A stretch of 64,000 nt of DNA from Frigoribacterium endophyticum (GTDB taxonomy: Bacteria; Actinomycetota; Actinomycetes; Actinomycetales; Microbacteriaceae), in contig NZ_JAAOYV010000001.1 of the NCBI RefSeq assembly GCF_011759585.1, positions 1,426,001 to 1,490,000 of the forward strand. The letters run 5' to 3'. The translations under genes and the position numbers were made by a program. Shown piece after piece: positions 52,240 through 61,707 of this stretch (within the stretch, counting starts at the first letter, position 1; each line of letters opens with the position of its first letter). The notes below the pieces were generated by a model that ran no database searches, was not told where the DNA came from, and saw nothing but the letters and a program-made list of their open reading frames with translations.

Positions 52240-53085
52240 CTACGCGGAGACGGGTGCCGGGGCGCGGGCCGCGTCGGCGACGACGGCCGACATGCGCCGC
52301 AGCAGCTCCTCGCCGGCCAGCACGCCGTCGGCGTCGGTCACCGTGAGGTGCGACGCCGTCCAGCCGAGGTCGTGCAGCTCGCCGTGGGCAGGGCGGAAGG
52401 CGTGGTCGGCGACCTCCAGCATGCCCTGGTCGAGCAGCGAGTCGCCCGCGGCGAGCACGAGGTCGGCGCCCGTGCGGGCCCGCACCTCCTCGAGGGCCGC
52501 CGCCTTGGTGACCGGGCTCGGCACGCAGTAGACCTTCCGGCCCTGCACCGAGACCGTCCAGCCGAGCTCGTCGCAGCGCGCCGCCAGGTCGGCCACCGCC
52601 GTCTCGGGCATCTCGGCACGGTCGACGACCGCGTAGACGAAGAGGTCCTCCGCGACCTTGACCGAGAGCGTCCAGGTGCTCCAGTGCGCATCGGTCAGGA
52701 GGGCCTCGACCTGGGCGAGGGGCGCGCACTCCTCCGCGACGCGGGCGTCGAGGCGTCGTCGCCAGTCGAGGTCGGGCACGCCGTCGACGAGCAGCGCGCC
52801 GCCGTTGGTCGTCACCGCGTGCGTCGGCCGGACGCCCGGCAGCCGCACGCGCTGGTACTGGGCCACGGTGCGCGTCGTCACCGGGACGAGGTGCGCCGCG
52901 GCCGCGAGCGAGACGAGCAGCCCCTCGGAGGCGCGGGTCGTGAACGAGATCGGCACGCCCCCGTAGACCTCCGCCACGAGCAGGTCGGGCGCGTCGCGGT
53001 CGTCGCCCTGCAGGCGCAGCGCGGCGGCGGAGTAGATCAGGGTGCGGTCGAGGTCGCAGGCGACGACCACGGGGGCGCGGCTCAT
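52240..53085 (-). CDS. HAD-superfamily phosphatase of the ter operon
   Basis: A 281-residue HAD hydrolase with a C2-type (Cof/sucrose-phosphatase-like) cap. Nucleophile Asp in VVACDLDRTLIYS, motif II in VPVTTRTVAQY, Lys in SPVTKAAAL and acidic motif IV in LAAGDSLLDQGML. Its start overlaps the stop of the upstream fusion gene (4 bases). HAD phosphatases of this sort belong to the biosynthetic module of Ter gene clusters (known from comparative genomics). It is the last gene of the operon. Confidence 0.88.
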   Translation of the reverse strand: MSRAPVVVACDLDRTLIYSAAALRLQGDDRDAPDLLVAEVYGGVPISFTTRASEGLLVSLAAAAHLVPVTTRTVAQYQRVRLPGVRPTHAVTTNGGALLVDGVPDLDWRRRLDARVAEECAPLAQVEALLTDAHWSTWTLSVKVAEDLFVYAVVDRAEMPETAVADLAARCDELGWTVSVQGRKVYCVPSPVTKAAALEEVRARTGADLVLAAGDSLLDQGMLEVADHAFRPAHGELHDLGWTASHLTVTDADGVLAGEELLRRMSAVVADAARAPAPVSA

Positions 53086-55943
53086 CGGGCACCTCCGTCG
53101 GTCGAGGAGGTCGGGGCTGGCTCGGCGCGCACGGCGCGCCCGTCGGCACCGGTCGCCCCGGCGGTGTGCACGGGGTGGATCAGCCCGACGCAGCTGTAGG
53201 GCAGCTCGTCGACGACCTCCACCGGCACGCCGCGCTGCTCGGCCAGCAGCAGCACGTGGCGGACCTCGTCGAGGGCGTCGGCGCGCACGAGCACCTTCCA
53301 GGGGATGCGCCGCAGCAGCACGCGGGTCGTCTCGCCCACGCCGGGCTTGACGAGGTTCACGTCGTGCACGCCCTGCTCGTCGCTGATGCGCTCGACGGCC
53401 TCCCAGCCGGCCCAGGTCGGGCCGGCGGCCCGGTCGGGCTCCGTCGCCGCGGCCGCGACGCGACGGTCGACCTCGTCGACGACGGCGTCGAAGCGCGCCG
53501 AGACCGTGTCGACGAAGGCGCGCGACACGTCGGCTTCGGCGAGCTCCGAGTAGAACTTGCCGCCGTGGAAGTCGTGGTCGCCGATCAGCCGGCGGTTGTA
53601 GACCGTGCGCGAGACGAGGCCCGAGACGGTCGAGTTGAGGCAGGCGGACGGGATGAGGAAGTCGTCGCGGGTGCCCCAGGTCGACGCGCAGCGGCCCGGG
53701 TCAGCGAGCACGGCGAGGTCGTCGCCGAAGCGCACGCCGTCGGTCTCCTCGAAGCGCGCCAGGGCCTCGGTCAGCTCGCGGGTGATGGCGCCCTTGCCCG
53801 TCCAGCCGTCCACGAAGACGACGCGCGCCGGGTCGTGGTGGGCGACCAGCCAGCGCAGGGCGACCGGGTCGAGGCCCACGCCGCGCACGATGCTCATCGT
53901 GAGGTGCGGGGCGTCGACGCCGCGCACGCGGGCGGCCCAGCGGCGCATCAGTACCCCGACGGGGGTGCCGGCCCGCGCGAGCGAGACGAGCACCGGCGCC
54001 TGGTCGCGGGCGGCGAGCACGAGGTCGGTGACGACCCCGACGGCCGTCGCGACGCGGTCGGCCGACCGGGCCAGCGCCTCCTCGTACAGGGCCTGGTACT
54101 CGGGGGTGGGCTGGTACTCGATCGGCAGCGACTCGGCGTAGTTGGCCGTCCCGCCCTGCAGCGTCGCCTCGCGCTCGTGCGCGGGCGCCTCGAGCTGCGC
54201 GTCGCCGAGGTCGGTGAGCAGCCACGACACGTCGTCGGCGTCGTACGAGCCGAACGCCGGGCCGACGAGCGGCTCGGGCAGGTCGGGGCGCTCGGGCCGC
54301 TCGGGCAGCTCGTCGGCGGGGCGCGACGCCCCGGTCGGGGCGGCGGGGGCGGTGGAGGCGGGGCTGGGCTGCACGTCGGATCTCTCGGTGAGGCTGTCGG
54401 CGGGGCGGGCGGGCGCGGGGGCGGGGGCTTCGTCGGCCGCCGCGAGCAGCACGACGAGCACGTGATCGGCGACCTCGCGGAGCGCCTCGGTGACGCTCCC
54501 GGCACCGACGAGCTCGTCGGGGTCGGTGCCCGGCTCGGGCATCAGCACGACGACGCGGGGCCGGGCTCCGGCCCGGGACAGGTTGTAGGCGTGCCGCGGC
54601 CCGGGGCCGTCGAGGGTCACGTCGTGGCTGCGGAAGGTGACGCCCGAGGCGACCGCGTAGTCGGGGCGGTCCAGCACGGCGATGGGCGACCGCGTGGTCG
54701 ACGAGGCCCGCGTGGGCAGGTGGCCGTCGAGCTCGTGCGCGACGGCGAGGGGGACGGAGAGGAACTCCTCGGTGCCGAGCACGACGACCGGGTCGCCGCC
54801 TCGGGCGCCCGCGCGCAGGTCGGTCGGCAGGGCCTCGAGCACGGCCGCCACGACGCCGGCCACGTCGACGGCGGCCGTCGCGGCCGGGGCGTCGACCCCG
54901 AACCGCTCGCTCCGCACCGGCGCGACGACGTCGCGGAGGTCGAGCAGCGCGACGGCGTCGGCCGCCGCGGCACGGAGGAGGGCGGGCACGGCCTCGCCGA
55001 GCCCGGCCGCCACGTCGGCCCCGACGGTCAGCACGTCGGCGGGCAGCTCGACGCGCCCCTGCCCGAGCGCCACGACGTCGACGCGGGTGCCGAGCTCGCG
55101 CGCGACGGCGTCGAGCGCGGCCCGGTCGTCGTCGCCCCGGAGGTCGACGAGGGCCGCGACCACGAAGCGCTCCTGCGGCACCCGCGCGTGCAGGTCGCGG
55201 ACGGTGTCGACCACCGTCGCCCCGGTGCTCAGCTCGTCGTCGACGAGCACCACGGTGCCGCCGACGCGCAGCCGAGACGGGTCGGTCGGCAGCAGCCGGT
55301 GGCTGGTGGCGTGCGAGTGGGCCTCCTCGAACGCGCCGAAGGCGACGGCGCCCGCGGGGTCGTGACGGGTCGAGTGGAGGTACCACGAGCCGAGGGCGTC
55401 GGCGACGAGGCGCCCTAGCCCGGTCGCCGTCTCGGCGTAGCCGAGCGTCGCGACGCCGGGGTGCCCGGTGCGGAGGGCGGCCAGCTCACGGCGCAGGGCC
55501 GTGAGGTCGCCCCGGAGTCGCGCCCGCGCCTCCCCCTCGGCCTCCCGCTCGGCCAGCAGCCTGGTGAACTCGCCCGCCAGCCGCCGGAGCTCGGCACCGC
55601 GGGCGCCCGCGTCGCCCTCGGCCAGCGCGAGGTCCGCCGCCGTGCCGAGCAGCTCGCCCGCCACCACGGCGAGGCCGGGGACGGTCGGCACGTGCTTGGC
55701 GAGCACGGTGGAGACGAGGAGGTGCGCCCGTCGGGGGTTCCGCCGGAGCGCGAGGCCGACGAGGAGCTCGACGGGCACCAGGCCGTCGCCCTCGGAGCGC
55801 ACGACGATGCCGACCCGGTCGTGCACGAAGCCGCTCTCGGGCGACATCGGAAGGGCGGGCGGCGTCGAGGCAGCGACGGGTGCGGCGGCGGCGGGCGCGG
55901 CGGACCGCACCGCCTCGGAGACCGGGCCGGGGCTCGCGCTCAC
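53082..55943 (-). CDS. Fused phosphoribosyltransferase-TRSP-StiP-PELOTA protein
   Basis: A 953-residue protein joining two that are commonly separate in Ter clusters. Residues about 35-330 are a PRTase_2-type phosphoribosyltransferase, with the PRPP motif at 231-243 (VVLVDDELSTGAT). A TRSP domain at about 340-500 contains the eponymous TRSP at 417-420. A Pro/Ala-rich linker follows (about 503-558). Then comes a StiP-like domain (about 560-870) with the conserved Cys in SACLNSTVSGLVSRTVYN and a second PRTase-like VVFVDGWTGKGAI. A PELOTA RNA-binding-like domain ends the protein (about 880-930; VLLRRIPWKVLVRA). Its stop overlaps the HAD start and its start overlaps the CitE-like gene. Confidence 0.85.
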   Translation of the reverse strand: MSASPGPVSEAVRSAAPAAAAPVAASTPPALPMSPESGFVHDRVGIVVRSEGDGLVPVELLVGLALRRNPRRAHLLVSTVLAKHVPTVPGLAVVAGELLGTAADLALAEGDAGARGAELRRLAGEFTRLLAEREAEGEARARLRGDLTALRRELAALRTGHPGVATLGYAETATGLGRLVADALGSWYLHSTRHDPAGAVAFGAFEEAHSHATSHRLLPTDPSRLRVGGTVVLVDDELSTGATVVDTVRDLHARVPQERFVVAALVDLRGDDDRAALDAVARELGTRVDVVALGQGRVELPADVLTVGADVAAGLGEAVPALLRAAAADAVALLDLRDVVAPVRSERFGVDAPAATAAVDVAGVVAAVLEALPTDLRAGARGGDPVVVLGTEEFLSVPLAVAHELDGHLPTRASSTTRSPIAVLDRPDYAVASGVTFRSHDVTLDGPGPRHAYNLSRAGARPRVVVLMPEPGTDPDELVGAGSVTEALREVADHVLVVLLAAADEAPAPAPARPADSLTERSDVQPSPASTAPAAPTGASRPADELPERPERPDLPEPLVGPAFGSYDADDVSWLLTDLGDAQLEAPAHEREATLQGGTANYAESLPIEYQPTPEYQALYEEALARSADRVATAVGVVTDLVLAARDQAPVLVSLARAGTPVGVLMRRWAARVRGVDAPHLTMSIVRGVGLDPVALRWLVAHHDPARVVFVDGWTGKGAITRELTEALARFEETDGVRFGDDLAVLADPGRCASTWGTRDDFLIPSACLNSTVSGLVSRTVYNRRLIGDHDFHGGKFYSELAEADVSRAFVDTVSARFDAVVDEVDRRVAAAATEPDRAAGPTWAGWEAVERISDEQGVHDVNLVKPGVGETTRVLLRRIPWKVLVRADALDEVRHVLLLAEQRGVPVEVVDELPYSCVGLIHPVHTAGATGADGRAVRAEPAPTSSTDGGAR

Positions 55944-57181
55944 GCCGCGCCTCCGGCCAGGCTCAGCGAGGTCGCCCGCATGCTGAGCTCGAGCAGGTCG
56001 ACGTACGTGGTCTCCTCCGCGGCGACCCCGAAGGCCGCGGCGCGCAGCAGCGTGCGCTCGGCCCAGGCGCGGTGCGGCTTCATCTCGTTCATCTTGTTGC
56101 GGTACGGCGAGGCGACCGCGCCGCCGCCCTGGCGACCCGTGATCGCGAGGGCGTCGTGGTACTCCTCGTGGCTGACGACGCTCATGGCGTGCACGAGCGC
56201 GACGTGCGACGGGTGGATGACGGTCTTGCCCGTGATGCCGTTCGCCTGGTCGAGCGCGATCTCGCGCAGCAGGCCGTCGAAGTTCTCGAGCAGCAGTCGG
56301 CGGCGCAGGTCGACGTCGTCGGCCTCGACGAAGGGCGTCATGCGCAGCTGGGGGCGCAGGAGGCGCTCGGTGTCGGCGTAGTGCTCCCAGACCGGGCCGC
56401 TGATGACGAAGCCGCGGTCGTGGCGCCCCAGCCGGTTGACGATGTCGGCGATCATGGACGCGACGACGCCCACGTCGTAGATCGTGAGGTCGCGCGACCG
56501 GCGGAGGCCGAAGGCGCTCGAGAGGTCGGTCGCGCCGATGCGGACGGCGAGCACGTCCTCACGGTGGCGCTGCAGCACCTCGGTGATGCCCTCGAGCGCC
56601 GCGGTGCGCGTCTCGGCGTGGATCATCACGGGCGACTCGAGGATGGGCATGACCCGGAGCCGCCGACGGGCCGCGTCGCCGCCCTGGTCGAAGCGCTCGT
56701 GGATCTCGTGCAGCACGGCGAAGAAGCGGTCGGCGTAGCCGTCCTGGTTCTCGAACTTCGGCAGCACGAAGCCGCTGAGCACGTCGAGCGCGGAGCCCGA
56801 CCGCTCGGCCACGCGGAGCATCTGCTCGGGCGTCCGCACGCGCACGAAGAGCAGGGGCGCGGGCAGCGGCGCCGCGTCGGGCGCGAGGTCGCCGGCCTGC
56901 TCACGGTGCAGCTCGGCCAGGGCCGCCACCACGGCGTCCTCGGCCTGGTCGACCTCGTCGTCGGCGACGCTGTCCTCCAGGCAGAGCACCATGCTCATGA
57001 CGCCGCGGGCCGCCTGCTTGTGCACCGCACCGACGAGGTCGGGGCGCGTGCCGGGGCAGTAGAGCGTGGCCCCGAGGGCGACCGCGAGCAGCGGCGCGGG
57101 CGACGAGAAGTCGAGCCGCTGCGGGATCGTGTGGAAGACGAGCGACAGCTGCTCGTCGCTGAGGAAGCCGAAATGGCGCAT
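55940..57181 (-). CDS. HpcH/CitE-like C-C bond lyase of the ter operon
   Basis: A 413-residue TIM-barrel lyase of the citrate-lyase beta type (C-C_Bond_Lyase family of Ter clusters). Seen: LLAVALGATLYCPGTRPDL, VLCLEDSVADDEV (acidic metal site), FVRVRTPEQM, MPILESPVMI with the metal-ligand Glu, VRIGATDLSSAFG and KTVIHPSHVALVHAM. It probably forms or cleaves a carbon-carbon bond in making the cluster's nucleotide-like product. It overlaps the PRTase fusion by 4 bases. Confidence 0.88.
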   Translation of the reverse strand: MRHFGFLSDEQLSLVFHTIPQRLDFSSPAPLLAVALGATLYCPGTRPDLVGAVHKQAARGVMSMVLCLEDSVADDEVDQAEDAVVAALAELHREQAGDLAPDAAPLPAPLLFVRVRTPEQMLRVAERSGSALDVLSGFVLPKFENQDGYADRFFAVLHEIHERFDQGGDAARRRLRVMPILESPVMIHAETRTAALEGITEVLQRHREDVLAVRIGATDLSSAFGLRRSRDLTIYDVGVVASMIADIVNRLGRHDRGFVISGPVWEHYADTERLLRPQLRMTPFVEADDVDLRRRLLLENFDGLLREIALDQANGITGKTVIHPSHVALVHAMSVVSHEEYHDALAITGRQGGGAVASPYRNKMNEMKPHRAWAERTLLRAAAFGVAAEETTYVDLLELSMRATSLSLAGGAA

Positions 57182-57187
57182 GGGCGA

Positions 57188-58015
57188 TCATCTCCCGTTC
57201 GGGGCGCTGTCACCGGGACGCTCGGGGATCGAGTACCCGAATCTCTGGTGGACGAGAGGTGGCGTGAGGGTGTCCGGCAGGGTCACCCGGCGCAGCTCGA
57301 GGAGGCCGTCGACGACGAGCACCGCCAGCGCGACCCGCTCGCCGGGCTCGGCCGGGTCGACCGAGAGGCGGCGGTCGCCGGGCAGCTCGACCTGCAGCCA
57401 CGCACCGTCGCCCGCCACGACCAGGGCCCGGCGCAGCTCGCGCACGTGCCGCAGGGTGACGAGCACCTCGTCGCCGTCGAAGGCCACGAGCGGGCGGTTG
57501 CCGCTGGTCGTCACGACGTCGCCCATGCGCTGGCCGGTCGAGAACGCCGCCCCGTCGACCAGCTCCGTGCTCTCCCACACGGCGTGCACGCCGGCGGTGA
57601 CGACGAGCGTGCCGATCGCCGACCGCCGCGGCGAGAGCCGCACGACGGGCTGGTCGCGGCTCAGCTCGCGGACGTCGGTGACGTCGGGGGCCGGGAACGG
57701 CGCGGGTCGTGTCGGGCGGGCGGGGCGAGCGGGGCGGGCGGGGCGAGTCGTGCCGGTCACGCTCGACGGGCCGGAGGCGGGGCGCGAGCCGGGCGCGGAG
57801 GTCGCGGCCGCGGCCCCTCCGCGGGGTCCGCCCAGCGAGAGGCCCGACGACGCGGGCGGCGTGGCCGTCGGCGTCGGCGTCCGAGTCGGCGTCGGCGTCA
57901 CCGGCGTTGAGGCCGGCGCCGCCGTGTGCGTCGCGGCGACGTCGGGCACCGCGACCTGCGGCTTCACCCGCCGTCGCAGGAAGACGAGGTCGGTGCGCGT
58001 CGGACGCTCGGCCAC
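57188..58015 (-). CDS. Uncharacterised ter-operon protein with Pro/Thr linker
   Basis: A 275-residue protein. A short basic opening (MAERPTRTDLVFLRRRVKP) leads to a 90-residue low-complexity linker (TPTPTRTPTPTATPP, then RPARPARPARPTRPA). About 140 residues of beta-rich sequence follow (VRLSPRRSAIGTLVVTAGVHAVWESTELVDGAA, LVAFDGDEVLVTLRHVRELRRALVVAGDGAW, FGYSIPERPG). I cannot name the family. A TerA-like relative is possible: position, length and basic leader fit, but I see no decisive motif. GTG 58015 follows the TerD stop by 2 bases. Confidence 0.7.
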   Translation of the reverse strand: MAERPTRTDLVFLRRRVKPQVAVPDVAATHTAAPASTPVTPTPTRTPTPTATPPASSGLSLGGPRGGAAAATSAPGSRPASGPSSVTGTTRPARPARPARPTRPAPFPAPDVTDVRELSRDQPVVRLSPRRSAIGTLVVTAGVHAVWESTELVDGAAFSTGQRMGDVVTTSGNRPLVAFDGDEVLVTLRHVRELRRALVVAGDGAWLQVELPGDRRLSVDPAEPGERVALAVLVVDGLLELRRVTLPDTLTPPLVHQRFGYSIPERPGDSAPNGR

Positions 58016-58017
58016 GG

Positions 58018-58569
58018 CTAGAGCGTCACCTTGTAGTCGCGGGCCACGCCGGCGAGGCCGGTGGTGTAGCCCTGGCCGAGGGCACGGAACTTCCAGTCGT
58101 CGCGGTGGCGGTAGAGCTCGCCGAAGAGCATCGCGTTGATCGCGTGGTTCTCGTCGCTCGGCACGACGAAGCGGACGAGATCGCGGCCGTCCTTCGTGGC
58201 GACGCGCATGCTCGCCTGGCGGACGGCCCCGAAGGTGCCGAGGCCGCGGCGGTCGGGGTCGACGTAGACGACGAAGACGATCTTGGCCACGTCGTCGGGC
58301 ACGAGGGCGAGGTCGACGTCGATCTGCTCCTGGTCGGCGTCGCCGTCGAACGCGACGGCGCCGTCGGCCGAGACGAGCTGGTTGAAGAACACCACGTCGT
58401 CGCCGGTGCGGGCGGTGCCGTCCGCGCCGCAGAGCACCGCGAGGGGCACGAGCTCGGGCTGCGGGCCGCGGCTCGGCGTGGTCTGCCACGAGAAGCCGAC
58501 GAGCAGCTCGTGCACGTCGGGGTTCTCGGCGGTCAGCGCGGCGTTGCTGCCGGGCACCATCTCGCCCAT
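58018..58569 (-). CDS. Divergent TerD family protein
   Basis: A 183-residue TerD-domain protein. The family skeleton is there ([87 protein letters not shown]). The N-terminal beta-hairpin is not the usual GLSLxKGxxLSL. The acidic calcium loop reads FDGDADQEQIDVDL rather than [10 protein letters not shown], so metal binding may differ. The start overlaps the upstream stop by one base (TGATG). Confidence 0.87.
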   Translation of the reverse strand: MGEMVPGSNAALTAENPDVHELLVGFSWQTTPSRGPQPELVPLAVLCGADGTARTGDDVVFFNQLVSADGAVAFDGDADQEQIDVDLALVPDDVAKIVFVVYVDPDRRGLGTFGAVRQASMRVATKDGRDLVRFVVPSDENHAINAMLFGELYRHRDDWKFRALGQGYTTGLAGVARDYKVTL

Positions 58570-59108
58570 CAGGGTCCTTCCAGTCGGAGGGTCGGCTCGT
58601 CGAACTTCGAGCGGAGGAAGCGGCCGTGGGTCGACAGCTCCTCGATCGCGCCGAGCCTGACCTGGTTCGTGAAGTCCAGGACGGTCTCGTGGACGATGCC
58701 GAGCTGCTCGACGAAGAGAGCGGTGGGGCGGGAGTCCTCGGTGCGGTCGACCGCGGGCAGCGAGAGGTAGCGGCCGAGCGGCGTGGGCACGTGGTCCTCG
58801 ACGAGCTGCTCCATGAGCACCCGCTGCTCGGTCGAGGCGCCCTGCGACTCGATCAGGGCCGCCGACTCGCGGAGCACGTCGACGATCTGGAGCAGGTGCG
58901 AGGTGACGAGGGTGGGCAGGCGGCCTCCGCCGGCGTCGATCGAGCGCGCCAGCTCCTCCAGCCGACGGGCCTCCGGCGTCGTGGAGCCCTGCCCGAGCGC
59001 CGACGCGACGACCTCGCCAGCCGCGGCCACCGCCTCCACCGGGGTCGACGACGGACGCGCCGGGACGGAGTCGTCCCGGTCGCGCCCGAAGATCCTGCCG
59101 AAGACCAT
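58569..59108 (-). CDS. Uncharacterised ter-operon protein, 179 aa
   Basis: A helical soluble protein. MVFGRIFGRDRDDS is a short amphipathic start, followed by long helices (EARRLEELARSIDAG, LPTLVTSHLLQIVDVLRESAALIESQGA, TALFVEQLGIVHETVLDFTNQVRLGAIEEL). It lies 3 bases after telA. TelA genes are often next to a helical XpaC-like partner, and this protein may be a counterpart, but I see no direct motif match. Confidence 0.72.
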   Translation of the reverse strand: MVFGRIFGRDRDDSVPARPSSTPVEAVAAAGEVVASALGQGSTTPEARRLEELARSIDAGGGRLPTLVTSHLLQIVDVLRESAALIESQGASTEQRVLMEQLVEDHVPTPLGRYLSLPAVDRTEDSRPTALFVEQLGIVHETVLDFTNQVRLGAIEELSTHGRFLRSKFDEPTLRLEGP

Positions 59109-59111
59109 CGG

Positions 59112-60356
59112 CTAGGCCGAGGGGCCGCCCAGCGCCGGGCGGGCGGTCGCGCCGCCGAGCTCGGCGGCCTCGCCCTGGCGGCTGCGCTCCAGGTAGGGCT
59201 TGGCCCGGGTGATGCCGGCCTCGAGGGCCGCCACCGTGCCGGACATGTTCTGCGCGGCCTGCGAGCGGAAGGAGTCGATCGAGTCCATCGTCGCGAAGAC
59301 GTTGTCGAAGGCCTTCTGCAGCGTGTCGACGCTGACGCCCGATGACGACGCCTGCTCGTGGATGCGGGCGGTCTGGTCCTTCAGCATCTCGCTGGTCTGC
59401 AGGATCATGTTGTTCGTCGTGGTGTTGATGGCGTCGATCTGGTCGAGCACCATCTTCTGGTTGGCCAGGGCCGCCGCGACCGTGACGGCCGTGCGGAGGG
59501 CGGCGATGGTCGTCGTGCGGGCGCGGTCGACGCCCTTCACCAGCTCGACGTTGTTCTTGCGGATGAGGTCCATGGCGAGGTAGCCCTGCACCGACACCGC
59601 CAGCTGCGTGAGGATGTCCTGTCGGCGCTGGCGGATCGGGAAGAGGACGTCGGCCTCGAGCTTCTGCGCCTGCTCCAGCTGGCCGGAGGCGCGGGCGGAG
59701 TCGATCTTGGCGGTCGCGGCCTGGTCGAGGGCGTCGGCGAAGACGGCGTACTCGCTGAGCTGACCCATCGTCTCCCAGAGCTGCTGCTTCTCGCCGGCCA
59801 GGGCCGCGTTGTCTTTCAGGAGCTCGTCCTTGCCCGACATGAGCGACTTGATGATCGCGTCGAGCTGCGTCTGGGCCGACTCGTACTTCTGGAAGTACTT
59901 GGCCAGCTTGTTCCCGCCCGGGATGAACCCGAGGATCTTCCGGCCCACGCCGAGGTCGGCCTGGTTCGGCGTGAGGTCCTCCACCGTCGACCGCAGGTCG
60001 CCCAGGGTGTTCGCGACCTTGATCTGGGCGCTGTCGCCGCCGCGCTTCGCCCCGGCGACCGACGAGCTCGACCGCTCGAGCATGCGCGTCGAGTAGCCGC
60101 TCGACGAGGTCATCTCGGCGCTGGCGAGGCTCGAGATGCCCTCGACCTTCTCCGTGAACTCGGGCGCCCGCGGGTCGAGGGTCGACACGTCGCGGATGAA
60201 CTCCTGCGCCTGGCGCCGGATCTCGACCTGGCGCTCCTCCGGCACGGGGATCATGCCGGGCGCCGTCTCGGGCTCGACGATCGCCGGCGCCTCGGGTGCG
60301 CGCAGGACGAGTTCGCCGCTCTCGTCGGGGTCGGGAGGAGTGAGGGTCATGCTCAT
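59112..60356 (-). CDS. TelA / toxic anion resistance family protein
   Basis: A 414-residue mostly alpha-helical protein with coiled coils. Family marks: QAQEFIRDVSTLDPRAPEF, LTPNQADLGVGRKILGFIPGGNKLAKYFQKYESAQTQLDAII, LMSGKDELLKDNAALAGEKQQLW, LFPIRQRRQDILTQLAVSVQGYLAMDLIRKNNVELVKGVDRARTTTIAALRTAVTVAAAL. TelA proteins are linked to tellurite and envelope-stress resistance; the mechanism is unknown. The ATG at 60356 (MSMT) follows AGGATCGGATCACCC, so the ribosome site is weak. It lies 53 bases after terD. Confidence 0.93.
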   Translation of the reverse strand: MSMTLTPPDPDESGELVLRAPEAPAIVEPETAPGMIPVPEERQVEIRRQAQEFIRDVSTLDPRAPEFTEKVEGISSLASAEMTSSSGYSTRMLERSSSSVAGAKRGGDSAQIKVANTLGDLRSTVEDLTPNQADLGVGRKILGFIPGGNKLAKYFQKYESAQTQLDAIIKSLMSGKDELLKDNAALAGEKQQLWETMGQLSEYAVFADALDQAATAKIDSARASGQLEQAQKLEADVLFPIRQRRQDILTQLAVSVQGYLAMDLIRKNNVELVKGVDRARTTTIAALRTAVTVAAALANQKMVLDQIDAINTTTNNMILQTSEMLKDQTARIHEQASSSGVSVDTLQKAFDNVFATMDSIDSFRSQAAQNMSGTVAALEAGITRAKPYLERSRQGEAAELGGATARPALGGPSA

Positions 60357-60409
60357 GGGTGATCCGATCCTGAGGTGTCGACGGGGTGGAACCGGGTGGT
60401 GGGGTCGGC

Positions 60410-60988
60410 TCAGCCGAAGGTGACGCCGAAGTCGCCGGCGATGCCCGCGAGGCCGGTGGTGTAGCCCTGGCCGACCGCCTTGAACTTCCACTCCGAGCCG
60501 CTGCGGTAGACCTCGGCGAAGACCATGGCGGTCTCGGGCGCGGCGTCCTCGCTGAGGTCGAAGCGGACGATCTCCTTGTCGTCCTGGTCGAGCACGCGGC
60601 AGTAGGCGCCGCGGACCTGGCCGAAGTTCTGGCGACGCTCGTCGGCCTGGTCGATCGAGACCGCGATGACGACGCGGTCGACGTCGGCCGACACGCTCTG
60701 CAGGTCGATCGAGATCTGCTCGTCGTCGCCGTCGCCCGCGCCGGAGCGGTTGTCGCCGAGGTGCTTCACCGAGCCGTCGGCGGCCTCGGTCTGGTTGTAG
60801 AAGATGAAGTCGGCCGACGAGCGGACCTTGCCGGCCGGGCCGACGAGGAGGGCCGAGGCGTCGAGGTCGAAGGCCTCGCCGCTGGTCGTGCGCGGGTCCC
60901 AGCCGAGGCCGACGGTGGCGACGGTCAGCCCGGGGCTGGTCTTGGTGAGCGAGAGGTTGTTGCCCTTGGCGAGCGAGAGTCCGGCCAT
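60410..60988 (-). CDS. TerD family protein (canonical, copy 1)
   Basis: A 192-residue TerD. N-terminal [16 protein letters not shown], then [30 protein letters not shown], the acidic calcium-binding loop [42 protein letters not shown] and [36 protein letters not shown]. TerD binds calcium and is thought to link membrane TerC to cytosolic partners. An AGAAGGA ribosome site precedes the ATG. It is closely similar to the next copy, a tandem duplicate. Confidence 0.95.
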   Translation of the reverse strand: MAGLSLAKGNNLSLTKTSPGLTVATVGLGWDPRTTSGEAFDLDASALLVGPAGKVRSSADFIFYNQTEAADGSVKHLGDNRSGAGDGDDEQISIDLQSVSADVDRVVIAVSIDQADERRQNFGQVRGAYCRVLDQDDKEIVRFDLSEDAAPETAMVFAEVYRSGSEWKFKAVGQGYTTGLAGIAGDFGVTFG

Positions 60989-61065
60989 GGTGTCGTCCTT
61001 CTGTCGTGGTGGTGCGCGTACGGGGTGCGGTGGCGCTGGCGGTGCGGGGCGGTGCGGGCCCGGGC

Positions 61066-61647
61066 TCAGTCGAGCACGATGCCGAAGTCGGTGGCGATGC
61101 CGTAGAGGCCGGTGGAGTAGCCCTGGCCCACGGCGCGGAACTTCCACTCGGCGCCGTGGCGGTAGATCTCGGAGAAGATCATGGCCGTCTCGGAGGCGGC
61201 GTCCTCGCTGAGGTCGTAGCGCACGACCTCCTGCCCGGTGTCTTCGTTGACGACACGGCAGAACGCGTCGCGCACCTGCCCGAAGTTCTGCCGACGGACG
61301 TCGCCCTGGTCGATCGTGACGCAGATGACGATGCGGTCGACGTCGGCGGGCAGCAGCGACAGGTCGATGCGGATCTGCTCGTCGTCGCCGTCGCCCTCGC
61401 CGGTGCGGTTGTCGCCGAGGTGGGCGACCGATCCGTCGGGGGTGGCCAGCTGGTTGTAGAAGATGAAGTCGTCCTGCGACCGGACCTTCCCGTCGGCGCC
61501 GAGCAGCAGCGCCGAGGCGTCGAGGTCGAAGGCCTGGCCGGCGGTGGTCCGCGGATCCCAGCCGAGGCCGACGACGGCACGGCTCAGGGTCGGGTCGGCC
61601 TTGGAGAGGGAGAGGTTGTGGCCCTTGGAGAGGGTGAGGCTCGCCAT
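61066..61647 (-). CDS. TerD family protein (canonical, copy 2)
   Basis: A 193-residue TerD. The [16 protein letters not shown] start, [26 protein letters not shown], calcium loop [14 protein letters not shown] and [21 protein letters not shown] place it next to copy 1 with near-identical layout. The GGAAGGA ribosome site is at good spacing. There are 77 bases to the next TerD gene with no hairpin, so all are cotranscribed. Confidence 0.95.
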   Translation of the reverse strand: MASLTLSKGHNLSLSKADPTLSRAVVGLGWDPRTTAGQAFDLDASALLLGADGKVRSQDDFIFYNQLATPDGSVAHLGDNRTGEGDGDDEQIRIDLSLLPADVDRIVICVTIDQGDVRRQNFGQVRDAFCRVVNEDTGQEVVRYDLSEDAASETAMIFSEIYRHGAEWKFRAVGQGYSTGLYGIATDFGIVLD

Positions 61648-61707
61648 CGATGTGTTCCTTCCGTGCGGGGTGCCGTGGTGCGGGGTGCTGTCGGCTCGGC
61701 CGACGAC

